Source of the DNA: Marinobacterium jannaschii DSM 6295
GTDB taxonomy: Bacteria > Pseudomonadota > Gammaproteobacteria > Pseudomonadales > Balneatricaceae
Direction: 5' to 3'
Length of the DNA stretch: 52,247 bases
NCBI RefSeq assembly: GCF_000620085.1
Contig: NZ_JHVJ01000026.1
Span: 1 to 52,247, forward strand
The notes below the pieces were generated by a model. That model searched no databases and was not told the origin of the DNA. It saw only the letters and a program-made list of their open reading frames with translations. Shown piece by piece: positions 28,149-36,588 of the stretch (within the stretch, counting starts at the first letter, position 1; each line of letters opens with the position of its first letter). The position numbers and the translations under genes were made by a program.

Positions 28149-28919
28149 CTAGCGTGATGCGTTCCAGTCGATACACTCCTGCAGCGTCACCCCCTGGCCA
28201 CCAAAGATGTCCAGCGCACTACCGATAGTGAGATCCACCTTACCGCCCGAAAGGCGATCAACCAGTTTCAGATCTTCCAGCGAACGAGCGCCCCCGGCAT
28301 AGGTGACCGGCACGGTGCAACATTCGCCAAGCAGTTTAACCAGTTCCTGGTCGATTCCGCCCTGTAACCCTTCCACATCGGCCGCATGAATCAGAAACTC
28401 GGCACAGTGCTCGCTCAGCTCACTCAGAGTCCCGGCATCAACCGCCGTCCCGGTCACAGTCTGCCAGCGGTTAGTTGCGATATTCCAGCCATTGTCGGTA
28501 CGACGGCAACTGAGGTCCAGCACCAGGCGATCAGCGCCGGTTTCCTGCTTGATTTGCTCCAGTCGCTCCCAGCTGAAACGGTCATTCTCAAATAACCAGG
28601 AGGTTACGATTACGTGGGATGCGCCTGCCTGAAGGTATTCCGCAGCATTTTCACGGTTAACCCCACCACCAAACTGCAGGCCCTGAGGCCAGCTGGACAG
28701 TGCTTTCAGAACCTCCTGCTGGTTACCCGGTCCCAAAGCGATAACATGACCGCCGGTCAGATTATGCTGGCGATACAGTGACGCGTAATACCCGGCGTCG
28801 TGCTGGCTGACAAAATTCGTATCAGCCCCCTGATCATTCAGGCTACCACCAACAATTTGTTTTACCTGTCCCTGATGCAGGTCGATACAAGGGCGAAAGA
28901 AAGTCACCGTCAGCTCCAT
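28149..28919 (-). CDS. HisA-like ProFAR isomerase of the eukaryotic HIS6 type
   Basis: 256 residues from ATG at 28919 (a TTG nine bases upstream is less likely). A TIM-barrel protein: FRPCIDLHQGQVKQIVGG at the N-terminus carries the catalytic Asp position, and later LQFGGGVNRENAAEYL, VLDLSCRRTDNGW, LIHAADVEGLQGGID and VTYAGGARSLEDL match the fungal/plant HIS6 subfamily rather than bacterial HisA. The enzyme would isomerise ProFAR in histidine synthesis. No other his gene is nearby, and the start has no clear Shine-Dalgarno. It is convergent with the kinase gene. Confidence 0.82.
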   Translation of the reverse strand: MELTVTFFRPCIDLHQGQVKQIVGGSLNDQGADTNFVSQHDAGYYASLYRQHNLTGGHVIALGPGNQQEVLKALSSWPQGLQFGGGVNRENAAEYLQAGASHVIVTSWLFENDRFSWERLEQIKQETGADRLVLDLSCRRTDNGWNIATNRWQTVTGTAVDAGTLSELSEHCAEFLIHAADVEGLQGGIDQELVKLLGECCTVPVTYAGGARSLEDLKLVDRLSGGKVDLTIGSALDIFGGQGVTLQECIDWNASR

Positions 28920-29068
28920 ATAAAACAAAGAAATACAGGAGCGCTATTGTAGCAGAAGCCCTGTTGGCGGCGCAGAAATATCCGGGATGCCCATCCAGAC
29001 AAAATGCCGGGCTCACCCGCTACTGGATTAATGGCTCAGGCCATTACCAGGAAAGTTCACCGAGTAAA

Positions 29069-29125
29069 TGTAAAAGTTGTAAAACTACTTTAGGATAGGC
29101 CAGATTTTAATGAGAATGATTCCCG
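29069..29125 (+). promoter_or_regulatory. control region of the TonB-dependent receptor gene
   Basis: A direct repeat TGTAAAAGTTGTAAA (29069-29083) is followed, exactly 42 bases from its first base, by TGAGAATG within the Fur-like AATGAGAATGATTCCCGTT. The same pair with the same spacing stands before the PepSY operon at 31121. The repeat resembles tandem half-sites of OmpR-class regulators; the neighbouring two-component pair is the obvious candidate, together with Fur. Confidence 0.5.
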
Positions 29126-29163
29126 TTAGCCATACGGTTATTAATTCTTTTGGAGTACTTTAG

Positions 29164-31086
29164 ATGTCTAGCCTTCCCCGTCGCCAGTTGCTGTCTATAG
29201 CGATCGCTGCGGCCACCTCCTCCCTGTCGTTAAGCGCCGCCGCAGAAACTCAGGAAACCATTAAGGTTGTCGGTCACGACAGTGCTCTGGTCGACAGCCT
29301 TATCGATCAGGAAACCCTGGAAAATTACCAGGCAGCAGATCTTGAAGATATTTTCCGCGGCGAACCATCGGTATCGGTGGGCGGCTCGCTGGGGGTCGCT
29401 CAGAAGATCTATGTACGCGGCATCGAGGACACCAACCTCAACATCTCTATCGACGGTGCAGTGCAGGCGGGTTATCTGTTTCACCATCAGGGCAGGGTTT
29501 CCATCGAACCTGAACTATTGAAGCAGGTCGAAGTACAGACAGGTGCAGGCCTTGCCACTGATGGCCCCGGTGCGCTGGGAGGCGCTATTCGTTTTGAAAC
29601 CAAGGACCCGGAAGACCTGCTGAAGGAAAACGAACAGTTCGGCGCCCTGGTTAAACTGGGCTACCACAGCAACAACCAAGGACTGAAAGGCAGCACCAGC
29701 CTGTTCGGACGGCTCAGCGACGACGTCAGCGTGATGGCATCGGTCGTGCGATATGATGCAGACAACTTCGAAAGCGGTAATGGCACTGAACAGGCCAATA
29801 CGGAGATTGACCAGACCAACGGCTTCTTCAAGATCGTTGGTAATGTTGCCGACAATCAGACTCTGCGCCTCAGCCATGAACGTCGCTACGACGACGGCAC
29901 CCGCAACCTGCGCCCGCACTTCGGTGCTTTCTCCTGGAACGCGACGAATGATCAGGAAAGCCACCGCAAGACCACCACGCTGCAATATGATATTGATCCG
30001 GCTGGCGATGCACTGGATATCGAAGCCACCCTCTATCACACCGATAACTACCTGACACAAAACCGTAGCGGCGACTTCAGTGGCGCCGGCGTTAAGAGCA
30101 CCGGGACTGATATCCGCAATACCCTGCGCAGTGACGACCACACACTGGTCACTGGCATCGACTACCGTGAAGATAGTGGCTACTTCATCAATCCGGAAAC
30201 GCCGACCCGCGATGACGAAGCCAGGGTTGCCGGGCTCTATATTCAGGATCATTACCAGGCTACTGACCAGCTCTTGCTGACCGCAGGTGCCCGTTATGAT
30301 CATTACGAACTGACCGACACTGAGAACAAAGAGTTTGAAGCCAAAGGACTGAGCCCTAATGTCGGCGCCCGATACCAGCTGACAGAAAACCTGGAACTGC
30401 ACGCCAGCTACGCCGAAGCACTGCGCGGCCAGAAGGTCAAAGAAGCCTATATGATTGGCTGGGCGACAAACCGCGACGGCCTGCAGGAAGAGACTGCCGA
30501 TAACTATGAAGTCGGTTTCGATTACCAGTCAGGTAACTTTGGCCTGAAATCTACCGTCTTTGTCGGCCATATCTATGACTATGTCGACCGTGTTACCCGT
30601 CAGGAAATCGATAACAGCGGCGATGTGAAAACCAAGGGCTTCGATATCCGCGCCAGCTACGACTGGGAGCTGACGACTGCAGCCCTGAGCTTCAGCCGTA
30701 TCCGCCCTGAGATCGATGGCAAACCGCTGGATGACGGCGATATGGGCGCGGGCACCTCAATCGGCGACACACTGACCGCCGAGGTTAGCCACCAGCTACC
30801 ACGGTACGATCTGGAACTGGGCTGGACCGGGCGCTTCGTCAAGCGGTTGGAGAGTATAGCCAGCGCCGGCCGTGCAGAAAAAGCCGGCTACGGGGTCAGT
30901 GATGTCTACGCCAAATGGTTGCCGACAGGTAACCCGGATCTGTCTCTGACCCTGACGGTTAAGAACCTGTTTGACAAGCAGTACCTGGATCACGGCAGCT
31001 ACGGCGTCAGCACCGACTCGGGGGATACCCTCGGACTGCCCGAAGCAGGCCGCGATTTCCGTCTGACAGCAGCTTACCGTTTCTAA
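29164..31086 (+). CDS. TonB-dependent outer-membrane receptor
   Basis: 640 residues. Signal peptide MSSLPRRQLLSIAIAAATSS.. ending near SAAA, followed by a TonB-box-like ETIKVVG. The plug domain (about residues 45-145) has IYVRGIEDTNLNISIDGAVQ and VEVQTGAGLATDGPGALGGAIRFETKDP; the remainder is a 22-strand barrel ending in the classic aromatic residue (DFRLTAAYRF). Shorter than most siderophore receptors (about 700 residues), it is closer to FepA/BtuB-like or haem/metal receptors. The ligand cannot be read from sequence. It would need the TtpC/ExbBD/TonB motor at 6-11 kb. A TGGAGT ribosome binding site precedes the ATG. Confidence 0.93.
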   Translation: MSSLPRRQLLSIAIAAATSSLSLSAAAETQETIKVVGHDSALVDSLIDQETLENYQAADLEDIFRGEPSVSVGGSLGVAQKIYVRGIEDTNLNISIDGAVQAGYLFHHQGRVSIEPELLKQVEVQTGAGLATDGPGALGGAIRFETKDPEDLLKENEQFGALVKLGYHSNNQGLKGSTSLFGRLSDDVSVMASVVRYDADNFESGNGTEQANTEIDQTNGFFKIVGNVADNQTLRLSHERRYDDGTRNLRPHFGAFSWNATNDQESHRKTTTLQYDIDPAGDALDIEATLYHTDNYLTQNRSGDFSGAGVKSTGTDIRNTLRSDDHTLVTGIDYREDSGYFINPETPTRDDEARVAGLYIQDHYQATDQLLLTAGARYDHYELTDTENKEFEAKGLSPNVGARYQLTENLELHASYAEALRGQKVKEAYMIGWATNRDGLQEETADNYEVGFDYQSGNFGLKSTVFVGHIYDYVDRVTRQEIDNSGDVKTKGFDIRASYDWELTTAALSFSRIRPEIDGKPLDDGDMGAGTSIGDTLTAEVSHQLPRYDLELGWTGRFVKRLESIASAGRAEKAGYGVSDVYAKWLPTGNPDLSLTLTVKNLFDKQYLDHGSYGVSTDSGDTLGLPEAGRDFRLTAAYRF

Positions 31087-31120
31087 GCTACCGACTTTTA
31101 CCGCGCAGCCCCTAAACAAA

Positions 31121-31176
31121 TGTAAAAATTGTAAAGAGGCTGTCGCGGTTCACCGGTTTTATTGAGAATGCTTCCC
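31121..31176 (+). promoter_or_regulatory. control region of the PepSY-DUF2271-DUF4198-ABC operon
   Basis: TGTAAAAATTGTAAA (31121-31135) and TGAGAATG starting at 31163 (in ATTGAGAATGCTTCCC) reproduce the receptor promoter layout with the same 42-base distance. This suggests a separate promoter for the operon under the same regulator or regulators. Confidence 0.5.
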
Positions 31177-31254
31177 ACTCTTTTTTGATCAATGCTCCCC
31201 TTCTTGATCGCAACCGATGTGGGGAGCTATATCCAGCCAGGTAAACCGTAAAAG

Positions 31255-31905
31255 ATGCAGCCGTTCACAGCCACAGCACCGGCAAGAAATCGTGCCAGAC
31301 CCTACCTGATCAGTCCCAGACTGATGCGTACTCTGCACATCTACTCATCAATGCTGATGCTGCTGATCATGCTGTTTTTTACCCTGACAGGCATCACCCT
31401 TAACCACCGGGACTGGTTCTCGGGCCAGGGTAACAGCAGCGAAACTTTATTGGTACTGCCAACGCCGTTTCAAAACAGCACATTATGGCAGACGGACCCC
31501 CTCACTCTGGGCGTTCAGGTACGCCATTGGCTCGCCGAGCAGCACCAGGTACCGGGCAGTGACTTTCGTATCGAGTGGGATGCGGATGACCAGATGCTGA
31601 TGATCGATATCAAGCGTCCGGGCGGATACAGCACAGCAGAGCTTTCCCCTTCCTCTGCAGAGGTGCTGCTATTCAGCCAGGATTACGGCGCTATAGCGCT
31701 ATTGAATGATCTGCATATGGGACGCAATGCCGGTGACATCTGGCGTTGGTTTATCGACCTTTCGGCTGCCGTGATGCTGCTGTTTACCCTGACCGGTTTC
31801 TGGCTGGTACTGCCTCAGAAAAAACGCCGTTCGCGCCTGCTCTCTATCAGCGGTGTCGGCAGCATGCTGATGCTGCTGTGCTACTGGCTGGCGCTAGCGC
31901 CCTAA
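31255..31905 (+). CDS. PepSY-associated membrane protein
   Basis: 216 residues. Membrane segments are SSMLMLLIMLFFTLTGITLNH, LSAAVMLLFTLTGFWLVLPQ and VGSMLMLLCYWLALA. A periplasmic PepSY-like part lies between the first two. Conserved-looking His residues (LHIYSS, LNHRDW, DLHMGR) could bind haem or a quinone, as proposed for PepSY reductases. In Pseudomonas aeruginosa a PepSY-type inner-membrane protein (FpvG) heads the operon that reduces ferri-pyoverdine; this protein has the same first position in a similar operon. A reductase role is inference. Confidence 0.75.
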   Translation: MQPFTATAPARNRARPYLISPRLMRTLHIYSSMLMLLIMLFFTLTGITLNHRDWFSGQGNSSETLLVLPTPFQNSTLWQTDPLTLGVQVRHWLAEQHQVPGSDFRIEWDADDQMLMIDIKRPGGYSTAELSPSSAEVLLFSQDYGAIALLNDLHMGRNAGDIWRWFIDLSAAVMLLFTLTGFWLVLPQKKRRSRLLSISGVGSMLMLLCYWLALAP

Positions 31906-31915
31906 AGGATAGCTG

Positions 31916-32425
31916 ATGAAATCTGACTCTAACTCCCGCGCCATTCTGGCCCTGCTGGCGGCACTGACAAGTTCAGGTGCCCTGGCATCAAACAGCGTCG
32001 AGATTGCACTCGAAATCCCGAAGCAACAGGACGGACAGTACCAACGCCCTTACGTCGCGGTCTGGGTCGAGTCCGGAGGTAAGGCGATACGTACACTGGC
32101 GCTTTGGAAGAAAGAAGATGACTGGCTTAAGGACCTGCGCCGATGGTGGCGTAAGGCCGGACGCTATAGCCATACGGACATTGACGCCGCCACCGGCGCA
32201 ACCCGTGCGCCGGGGCAATATCGCTTACGCTGGGACGGACGTGACCGCAATGGCGAGATGTTACCGCCAGGCGACTATCTGATCGCGCTGGAAGCAGCCC
32301 GGGAGCACGGTAACCGTACTTTGTATAAACAGAAAATCAGCCTGAACAATTCACCTCAACGTTACACCCTGCCTGCCGGAAAGGAGTTAGGCCAGGTAAC
32401 CGTTACGGTAGGAGATACCCAATGA
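31916..32425 (+). CDS. DUF2271 periplasmic protein
   Basis: 169 residues with a signal peptide (ILALLAALTSSGALA). The mature part (YQRPYVAVWVESGGKAIRTLALWKKEDDWLKDLRRWWR, then DAATGATRAPGQYRLRWDGRD) is characteristic of DUF2271, an immunoglobulin-like fold related to FlgD-type modules. DUF2271 genes often sit beside PepSY and TonB-receptor genes. It overlaps the next gene by ATGA. Confidence 0.85.
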   Translation: MKSDSNSRAILALLAALTSSGALASNSVEIALEIPKQQDGQYQRPYVAVWVESGGKAIRTLALWKKEDDWLKDLRRWWRKAGRYSHTDIDAATGATRAPGQYRLRWDGRDRNGEMLPPGDYLIALEAAREHGNRTLYKQKISLNNSPQRYTLPAGKELGQVTVTVGDTQ

Positions 32426-33249
32426 AATCCATCAACTTCGCCAGCGCCGCAGTTCTGACGATTCTTGCGACATCAATGCTCAGCCAAACAGTATCGGCTC
32501 ACCCGGTCTATATGCTGCCGGGAGACTTCAGCCTCTCCTCCGATAAGGCCGAGTGGGTCAGTGTCGATGTCAGCGCTTCTCATACCGTCTTCTCAGCTGA
32601 TAAAGGCATTGGCCTGCAGGACTTAAAAATCATTTCACCTGACGGTCACAGCAGCCGCATCGGCAGCTACTTCAAAGGCCAGCGACGCAGCGTATTCGAT
32701 CTCGAACTGCAACAGGAAGGTACCTACAAGCTGAAGATCCAGGGCAAACCCGGAGTGATGACCTTCTACAAGATCGGAAAACGCGGCACCGAAAAGCGCG
32801 GCTTCTTCGACAAGATCGAAGCCCGGACCCAGCTTCCCAAAGGCGCCTATGACGCTGAAAGTATCCGCTTTAGCCGCCAGTCCCTGAGCTTCGTCACCCG
32901 CAAGGCACCAAGCCGTGGTGCTCTGACCTTAAGCGGTAAAGGGTTTGAGCTGGAAGCGCTGACCCATCCAAACGATATCGTCAGCGGCGAAGGGGCCGAG
33001 ATGAAACTGTTGATGGACGGCAAACCGGTGACCGGCGCAGAGGTCGAGATCACCCGCTCCGGCACCAAATACCGCAACGATCGCGAGTCACTGAAACTGA
33101 TCACAAAAGAAGACGGCCTGATCAACTTCACCCCTGCAACTGCCGGCCCCTACATGCTGACAGCCTCTCTGGAACAGCCCAGCCAGTCAGAGCGGGCGGA
33201 TAAAGAGATCGCAGTACTGTTTATGACCTTTGAAGCTATGGCGGAGTAA
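32422..33249 (+). CDS. DUF4198 periplasmic protein
   Basis: 275 residues: signal peptide ending near SQTVSA, mature protein beginning HPVYMLPGDF. The N-terminal His plus the GTYKLKIQGKP beta-rich module and GKPVTGAEVEITRSG-like carboxypeptidase-regulatory repeat mark DUF4198, a family sometimes linked with nickel or cobalt uptake and often with TonB receptors. An exposed N-terminal His could take part in metal binding. Exact function is unknown. It is translationally coupled on both sides. Confidence 0.82.
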   Translation: MKSINFASAAVLTILATSMLSQTVSAHPVYMLPGDFSLSSDKAEWVSVDVSASHTVFSADKGIGLQDLKIISPDGHSSRIGSYFKGQRRSVFDLELQQEGTYKLKIQGKPGVMTFYKIGKRGTEKRGFFDKIEARTQLPKGAYDAESIRFSRQSLSFVTRKAPSRGALTLSGKGFELEALTHPNDIVSGEGAEMKLLMDGKPVTGAEVEITRSGTKYRNDRESLKLITKEDGLINFTPATAGPYMLTASLEQPSQSERADKEIAVLFMTFEAMAE

Positions 33250-33579
33250 ATGATGAAATGCCCTGTGTCGTCCCGTACCTGGCTAAAAAACCTGATGCTG
33301 TTGCTGTCCCTCAGCAGTACTCAGGTGCTGGCACACTATCCCACCCTCGATTGCGCAAAACAGGCCCAACTTGTCCACTGCAAGGCAGGCTACAGTGATG
33401 GTACTGCGGCACAGGGCGCGATCATCCGGCTGTACAGCTATGACGAGGAACTGCTGTTCAGCGCCAAAGCCGACCAGCACTCAGAGGTTTCCTTCGTAAT
33501 ACCGAAGACGGAATACTTCATCAGCTTCAATCCCGGCCATGACCGTCCAGCCGAAGTCGACTATATAGAGCTGGACTGA
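33250..33579 (+). CDS. small periplasmic protein of unknown family
   Basis: 109 residues with a signal peptide (WLKNLMLLLSLSSTQVLA) and a mature N-terminus HYPTLDCAKQAQLVHCKAGYSDG. It begins like the DUF4198 protein, with His after the cleavage site, and contains two Cys that could form a disulfide, then a carboxypeptidase-regulatory-like beta module (AQGAIIRLYSYDEELLFSAKAD). It may be a small partner or paralogue of the DUF4198 protein. The start immediately follows the previous stop; an ATG one codon later is also possible. Confidence 0.65.
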   Translation: MMKCPVSSRTWLKNLMLLLSLSSTQVLAHYPTLDCAKQAQLVHCKAGYSDGTAAQGAIIRLYSYDEELLFSAKADQHSEVSFVIPKTEYFISFNPGHDRPAEVDYIELD

Positions 33580-33580
33580 G

Positions 33581-34072
33581 ATGGCTTATATCGAACCTAT
33601 ACAACCGGCCAACGGTCGCAAAGAGTCACTGTGGGTACTGTTCGCTGTAGTAGCAATCCTCTCTGCAGGCACGATCGGTCTCTCACTGAATAAGCAGGCC
33701 AATCGACCTGTCGCCAAAGCGGCCGCTATCACGCTGAGCATCGCTGAAAAGCAGCTGCTAATGGAGCTGACTAACGCATTGCCGGAGATCAGTTTCGAAC
33801 AGCAGGCCAGCGGGCAATGGCCATCTCTGACCGACCTTGCCCGGCTTGGAATCGAACCATTCGCCAATGAGTTAAGGTCTGACTGGCGCTGGACTCAGCC
33901 AGACAGCCATTGCTACCTGTCCAGGCCACAGACCGCTCACTCGGGCTACTTCCTGTTAATCCCCGGGGACAACGCCATTCTGTTTCGCCGCTCAGAGCCG
34001 GATGCGCATCTCTCCTGCCAGCCTGATATTGCATGGGTACAACTCAACCAGCGGGAGGACTCCAGCCGGTGA
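33581..34072 (+). CDS. single-pass membrane protein, DUF6162-like
   Basis: 163 residues: one N-terminal membrane helix (LWVLFAVVAILSAGTIGLSL), then a periplasmic domain with LTNALPEISFEQQASGQWPSL and RSDWRWTQPDSHCYLSRPQ. It resembles the small anchored proteins found just before ZnuA-like genes in pseudomonads (DUF6162 type, compare the position of fpvK). Assignment to that family is from memory and moderate. The stop overlaps the next gene as GTGA. Confidence 0.55.
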   Translation: MAYIEPIQPANGRKESLWVLFAVVAILSAGTIGLSLNKQANRPVAKAAAITLSIAEKQLLMELTNALPEISFEQQASGQWPSLTDLARLGIEPFANELRSDWRWTQPDSHCYLSRPQTAHSGYFLLIPGDNAILFRRSEPDAHLSCQPDIAWVQLNQREDSSR

Positions 34073-35001
34073 AACCGCTCAGAATTTTGTTGCTGTTCTT
34101 TGTATTGTTCAGCCCCTGCAGCTACGCCCGCCTTACCGTGGGTATCACGCTGCACCCCTACTACAGTTACGTCGCCAATATTGTTGGCGATCGCGCCACC
34201 CTGCTGCCTCTGGTTGAGTCCGGCTTCAATCCTCACAGCTATGAACTGCAGCCCGCTGATCTTAAACGCCTGCATCAGCTCGATGCATTGGTGGTAAACG
34301 GCATCGGCCATGACGAGTTTGTTATGCATGCGATGAAAACCCTGTCGAAAGACAGCAAGGTAGCCATAATCCATGCCAACCGGGATGTGCCATTGCTGGC
34401 CGCCCACACTGCCACCAGCCCGGATGTCAGCAACAGCAACGGGGCCTGGAATCCACATACCTTTGTTTCCATCAGCGCCGCCATCCGTCAGATCTACACC
34501 ATCGCCGATGAACTGGGCAAACTGGACCCGGATAATGCGGTTTTCTTTAAGCGCAACGCCGTTGCCTATGCACGCCAGTTAAGGATGCTGAAAAACCGCT
34601 ATCGCAAACAGCTGATCGATACTGACCTGAGGCAGATAAAAATTGCCAGCACTCATAACGCCTATGGGTATTTTCTTCAGGAGTTCGGTATCGCCATCGA
34701 CACCGTGATTGAACCTGCTCACGGAGTGGAACCCAGTGCCAGCCAGCTGAAAAAAACCATCGATCGCATCCGCTCTACCGGTGTCGACCTGCTGTTTACT
34801 GAGCTTGATATGGCCAATCGTTATGTGTCCACCATCGAAGACGCTACCGGGGTCAGACTGTATCACTTCTCCCATATGACCTTTGGTGCCTATAACAGAG
34901 AGATGGTGATACTGCAGATGGAACAGAACCTGAAAACACTGGTTACAGCACTGAAAAAAGCCAGCCAGTCGCGCACTACAGGAGATCACCATGGGGCCTG
35001 A
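34069..35001 (+). CDS. metal ABC transporter substrate-binding protein, ZnuA/FpvC-like
   Basis: 310 residues from the GTG at 34069, which overlaps the previous stop and has GGAGG about 12 bases upstream (an ATG at 34033 lies inside the upstream gene). Signal peptide ILLLFFVLFSPCSYA. Cluster A-I fold with predicted metal ligands H56 (GFNPHSYEL), H130 (WNPHTF), H196 (ASTHNAYGY) and an acidic residue further on. It lacks the long His-rich loop of classical ZnuA. In the Fpv system the equivalent protein (FpvC) receives metal released from the siderophore. Zinc, manganese or iron are all possible. Confidence 0.85.
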   Translation: MKPLRILLLFFVLFSPCSYARLTVGITLHPYYSYVANIVGDRATLLPLVESGFNPHSYELQPADLKRLHQLDALVVNGIGHDEFVMHAMKTLSKDSKVAIIHANRDVPLLAAHTATSPDVSNSNGAWNPHTFVSISAAIRQIYTIADELGKLDPDNAVFFKRNAVAYARQLRMLKNRYRKQLIDTDLRQIKIASTHNAYGYFLQEFGIAIDTVIEPAHGVEPSASQLKKTIDRIRSTGVDLLFTELDMANRYVSTIEDATGVRLYHFSHMTFGAYNREMVILQMEQNLKTLVTALKKASQSRTTGDHHGA

Positions 35002-35692
35002 AATCCGCTGCCATGACCTAAGCCTCACGCTCGGCGGCAACGACATACTGCAGCCCCTTTCGACCTGCCTGCACGCTGGCAAGTTACACCTGCTGATCGG
35101 CCCGAATGGGGCCGGAAAGTCCTCTCTGCTGAAATGCCTGCTGGGACAGCAGCCCCATCAGGGCGATATAAGCCTGCACTGGGCCAGTAAAGCGGATCGC
35201 GTCAGTCCCGCTTATATACCGCAACAAAGCGTATTCGATGTGGCCCTGCCTGTTTCAGTCAGTGACTTCCTCAGCGCCGGTATCAGTCGCTGGCCGTTGT
35301 TTGGCTGGAAGCGCCAGCGGGTCGCAGATGAGGTTCGCAAGTTGCTTTTACAGGTGGGCATGGCGGACAAGGCCGAATACCGCCTGGATCAGTTGTCCGG
35401 AGGCGAGCGTCAGCGGGTGCTGTTTGCCCGCGCGCTGCAGCATAAACCCGGCTTCTGGTGTCTGGACGAACCGATGACTGGGCTCGACCAGGACGCTCAT
35501 GCTCAGATCACGCAGCTTATCCTGCGGCAGCGACAGCAAGGCGCCACCATCGTTATGGTTCACCATGACTATGGCTTCGTCCGTCAATACGCCGATCAGG
35601 TGCTGCTTATCGACAACGGACTTGTTGCCTCCGGCAGTGCGGAATCCGTACTCAGACGCCTGCCAACAACTCCGGTGACATCCGCTGCCTGA
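34991..35692 (+). CDS. metal ABC transporter ATP-binding protein
   Basis: 233 residues. Walker A GPNGAGKS, Q-loop around YIPQQS, signature LSGGERQRVLFARAL, Walker B FWCLDEP and the switch His in VMVHHDYG. It belongs to the ZnuC/MntB/FpvD class. The start overlaps the binding-protein gene by 11 bases. It energises the permease encoded next. Confidence 0.94.
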   Translation: MGPEIRCHDLSLTLGGNDILQPLSTCLHAGKLHLLIGPNGAGKSSLLKCLLGQQPHQGDISLHWASKADRVSPAYIPQQSVFDVALPVSVSDFLSAGISRWPLFGWKRQRVADEVRKLLLQVGMADKAEYRLDQLSGGERQRVLFARALQHKPGFWCLDEPMTGLDQDAHAQITQLILRQRQQGATIVMVHHDYGFVRQYADQVLLIDNGLVASGSAESVLRRLPTTPVTSAA

Positions 35693-35706
35693 AAGGATAA
35701 CAACCG

Positions 35707-36588
35707 ATGATGCAAACCCTGAGAGACCTGGCATCCCGGATGGCCGACGGTGGTCAGCTGCCTGAAATCTTTGAATATGCCTTCCTTACCAATGCCCTGG
35801 TTGCGGCACTGATTGTCGGCCCCCTGCTGGGCGGACTCGGCACTCTGGTCGTCGTCAAACGTCAGGCATTCTTCTCCGAAGCAGTTGGACACGGCGCACT
35901 CACCGGCGTTGCGATCGGCATCCTGCTGGGAGAACCCGCAACTGCGCCCTATGCCTCGCTCTTCAGCTTTTGCCTGGTATTCGCGCTGCTTTTGCACTGG
36001 ATTAAAAGCCGCACCCGGGTGCCCTATGACGCCCTGGTCGGTGTATTTCTGGCCTTTGCGATTGCATTGGGCGCGGCACTGCTGCTGTATGTGGCAAAGC
36101 AGGTCAATGTTCATATTCTGGAGAACGTGCTGTTCGGCTCAATACTCACCGTACAGGATAGCGACATTATCCTGCTGGGCGTGATAGCGCTGATAACACT
36201 GCTGCTGGCGATGGTATTTGGCAACAATGCCCTGATAGCCAGTCTCTCCCCGGAGCTGGCACAGGTTCAGGGCATAAACACCCGGTTGTACGACTATGCC
36301 TTTGTCCTGCTGATCGCGCTGGTCACAGTGGCCTCGGTGAAGATTATCGGTGCCGTGCTGGTCGGCGCCTTACTGCTGATACCAGCCACCATTGCGCGCA
36401 TCTTGTCGGGCAGTTTTCGCCGTTTCTTCTATACCGCAATTGCCATCTCCACACTGAGCTGTGTCCTGGGCATTTTGCTGCCGATGACCCAGGCCCTGCC
36501 GATACCCTCAGGTGCCGCGATCGTTCTGATCGCCTGCGGATTCTTTCTCACCGCCCTTCTGTCCCGATCACTAAGGAGCTTACTGTGA
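35707..36588 (+). CDS. metal ABC transporter permease, ZnuB/FpvE-like
   Basis: 293 residues with eight or nine hydrophobic segments, typical of the ABC-3 permease family: ALVAALIVGPLLGGLGTLVVVKRQAFFSEAVGHGALTGVA and VASVKIIGAVLVGALLLIPA, the family hallmark VGA-LL-PA region. It ends TALLSRSLRSLL. The next gene overlaps by GTGA. Confidence 0.93.
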   Translation: MMQTLRDLASRMADGGQLPEIFEYAFLTNALVAALIVGPLLGGLGTLVVVKRQAFFSEAVGHGALTGVAIGILLGEPATAPYASLFSFCLVFALLLHWIKSRTRVPYDALVGVFLAFAIALGAALLLYVAKQVNVHILENVLFGSILTVQDSDIILLGVIALITLLLAMVFGNNALIASLSPELAQVQGINTRLYDYAFVLLIALVTVASVKIIGAVLVGALLLIPATIARILSGSFRRFFYTAIAISTLSCVLGILLPMTQALPIPSGAAIVLIACGFFLTALLSRSLRSLL

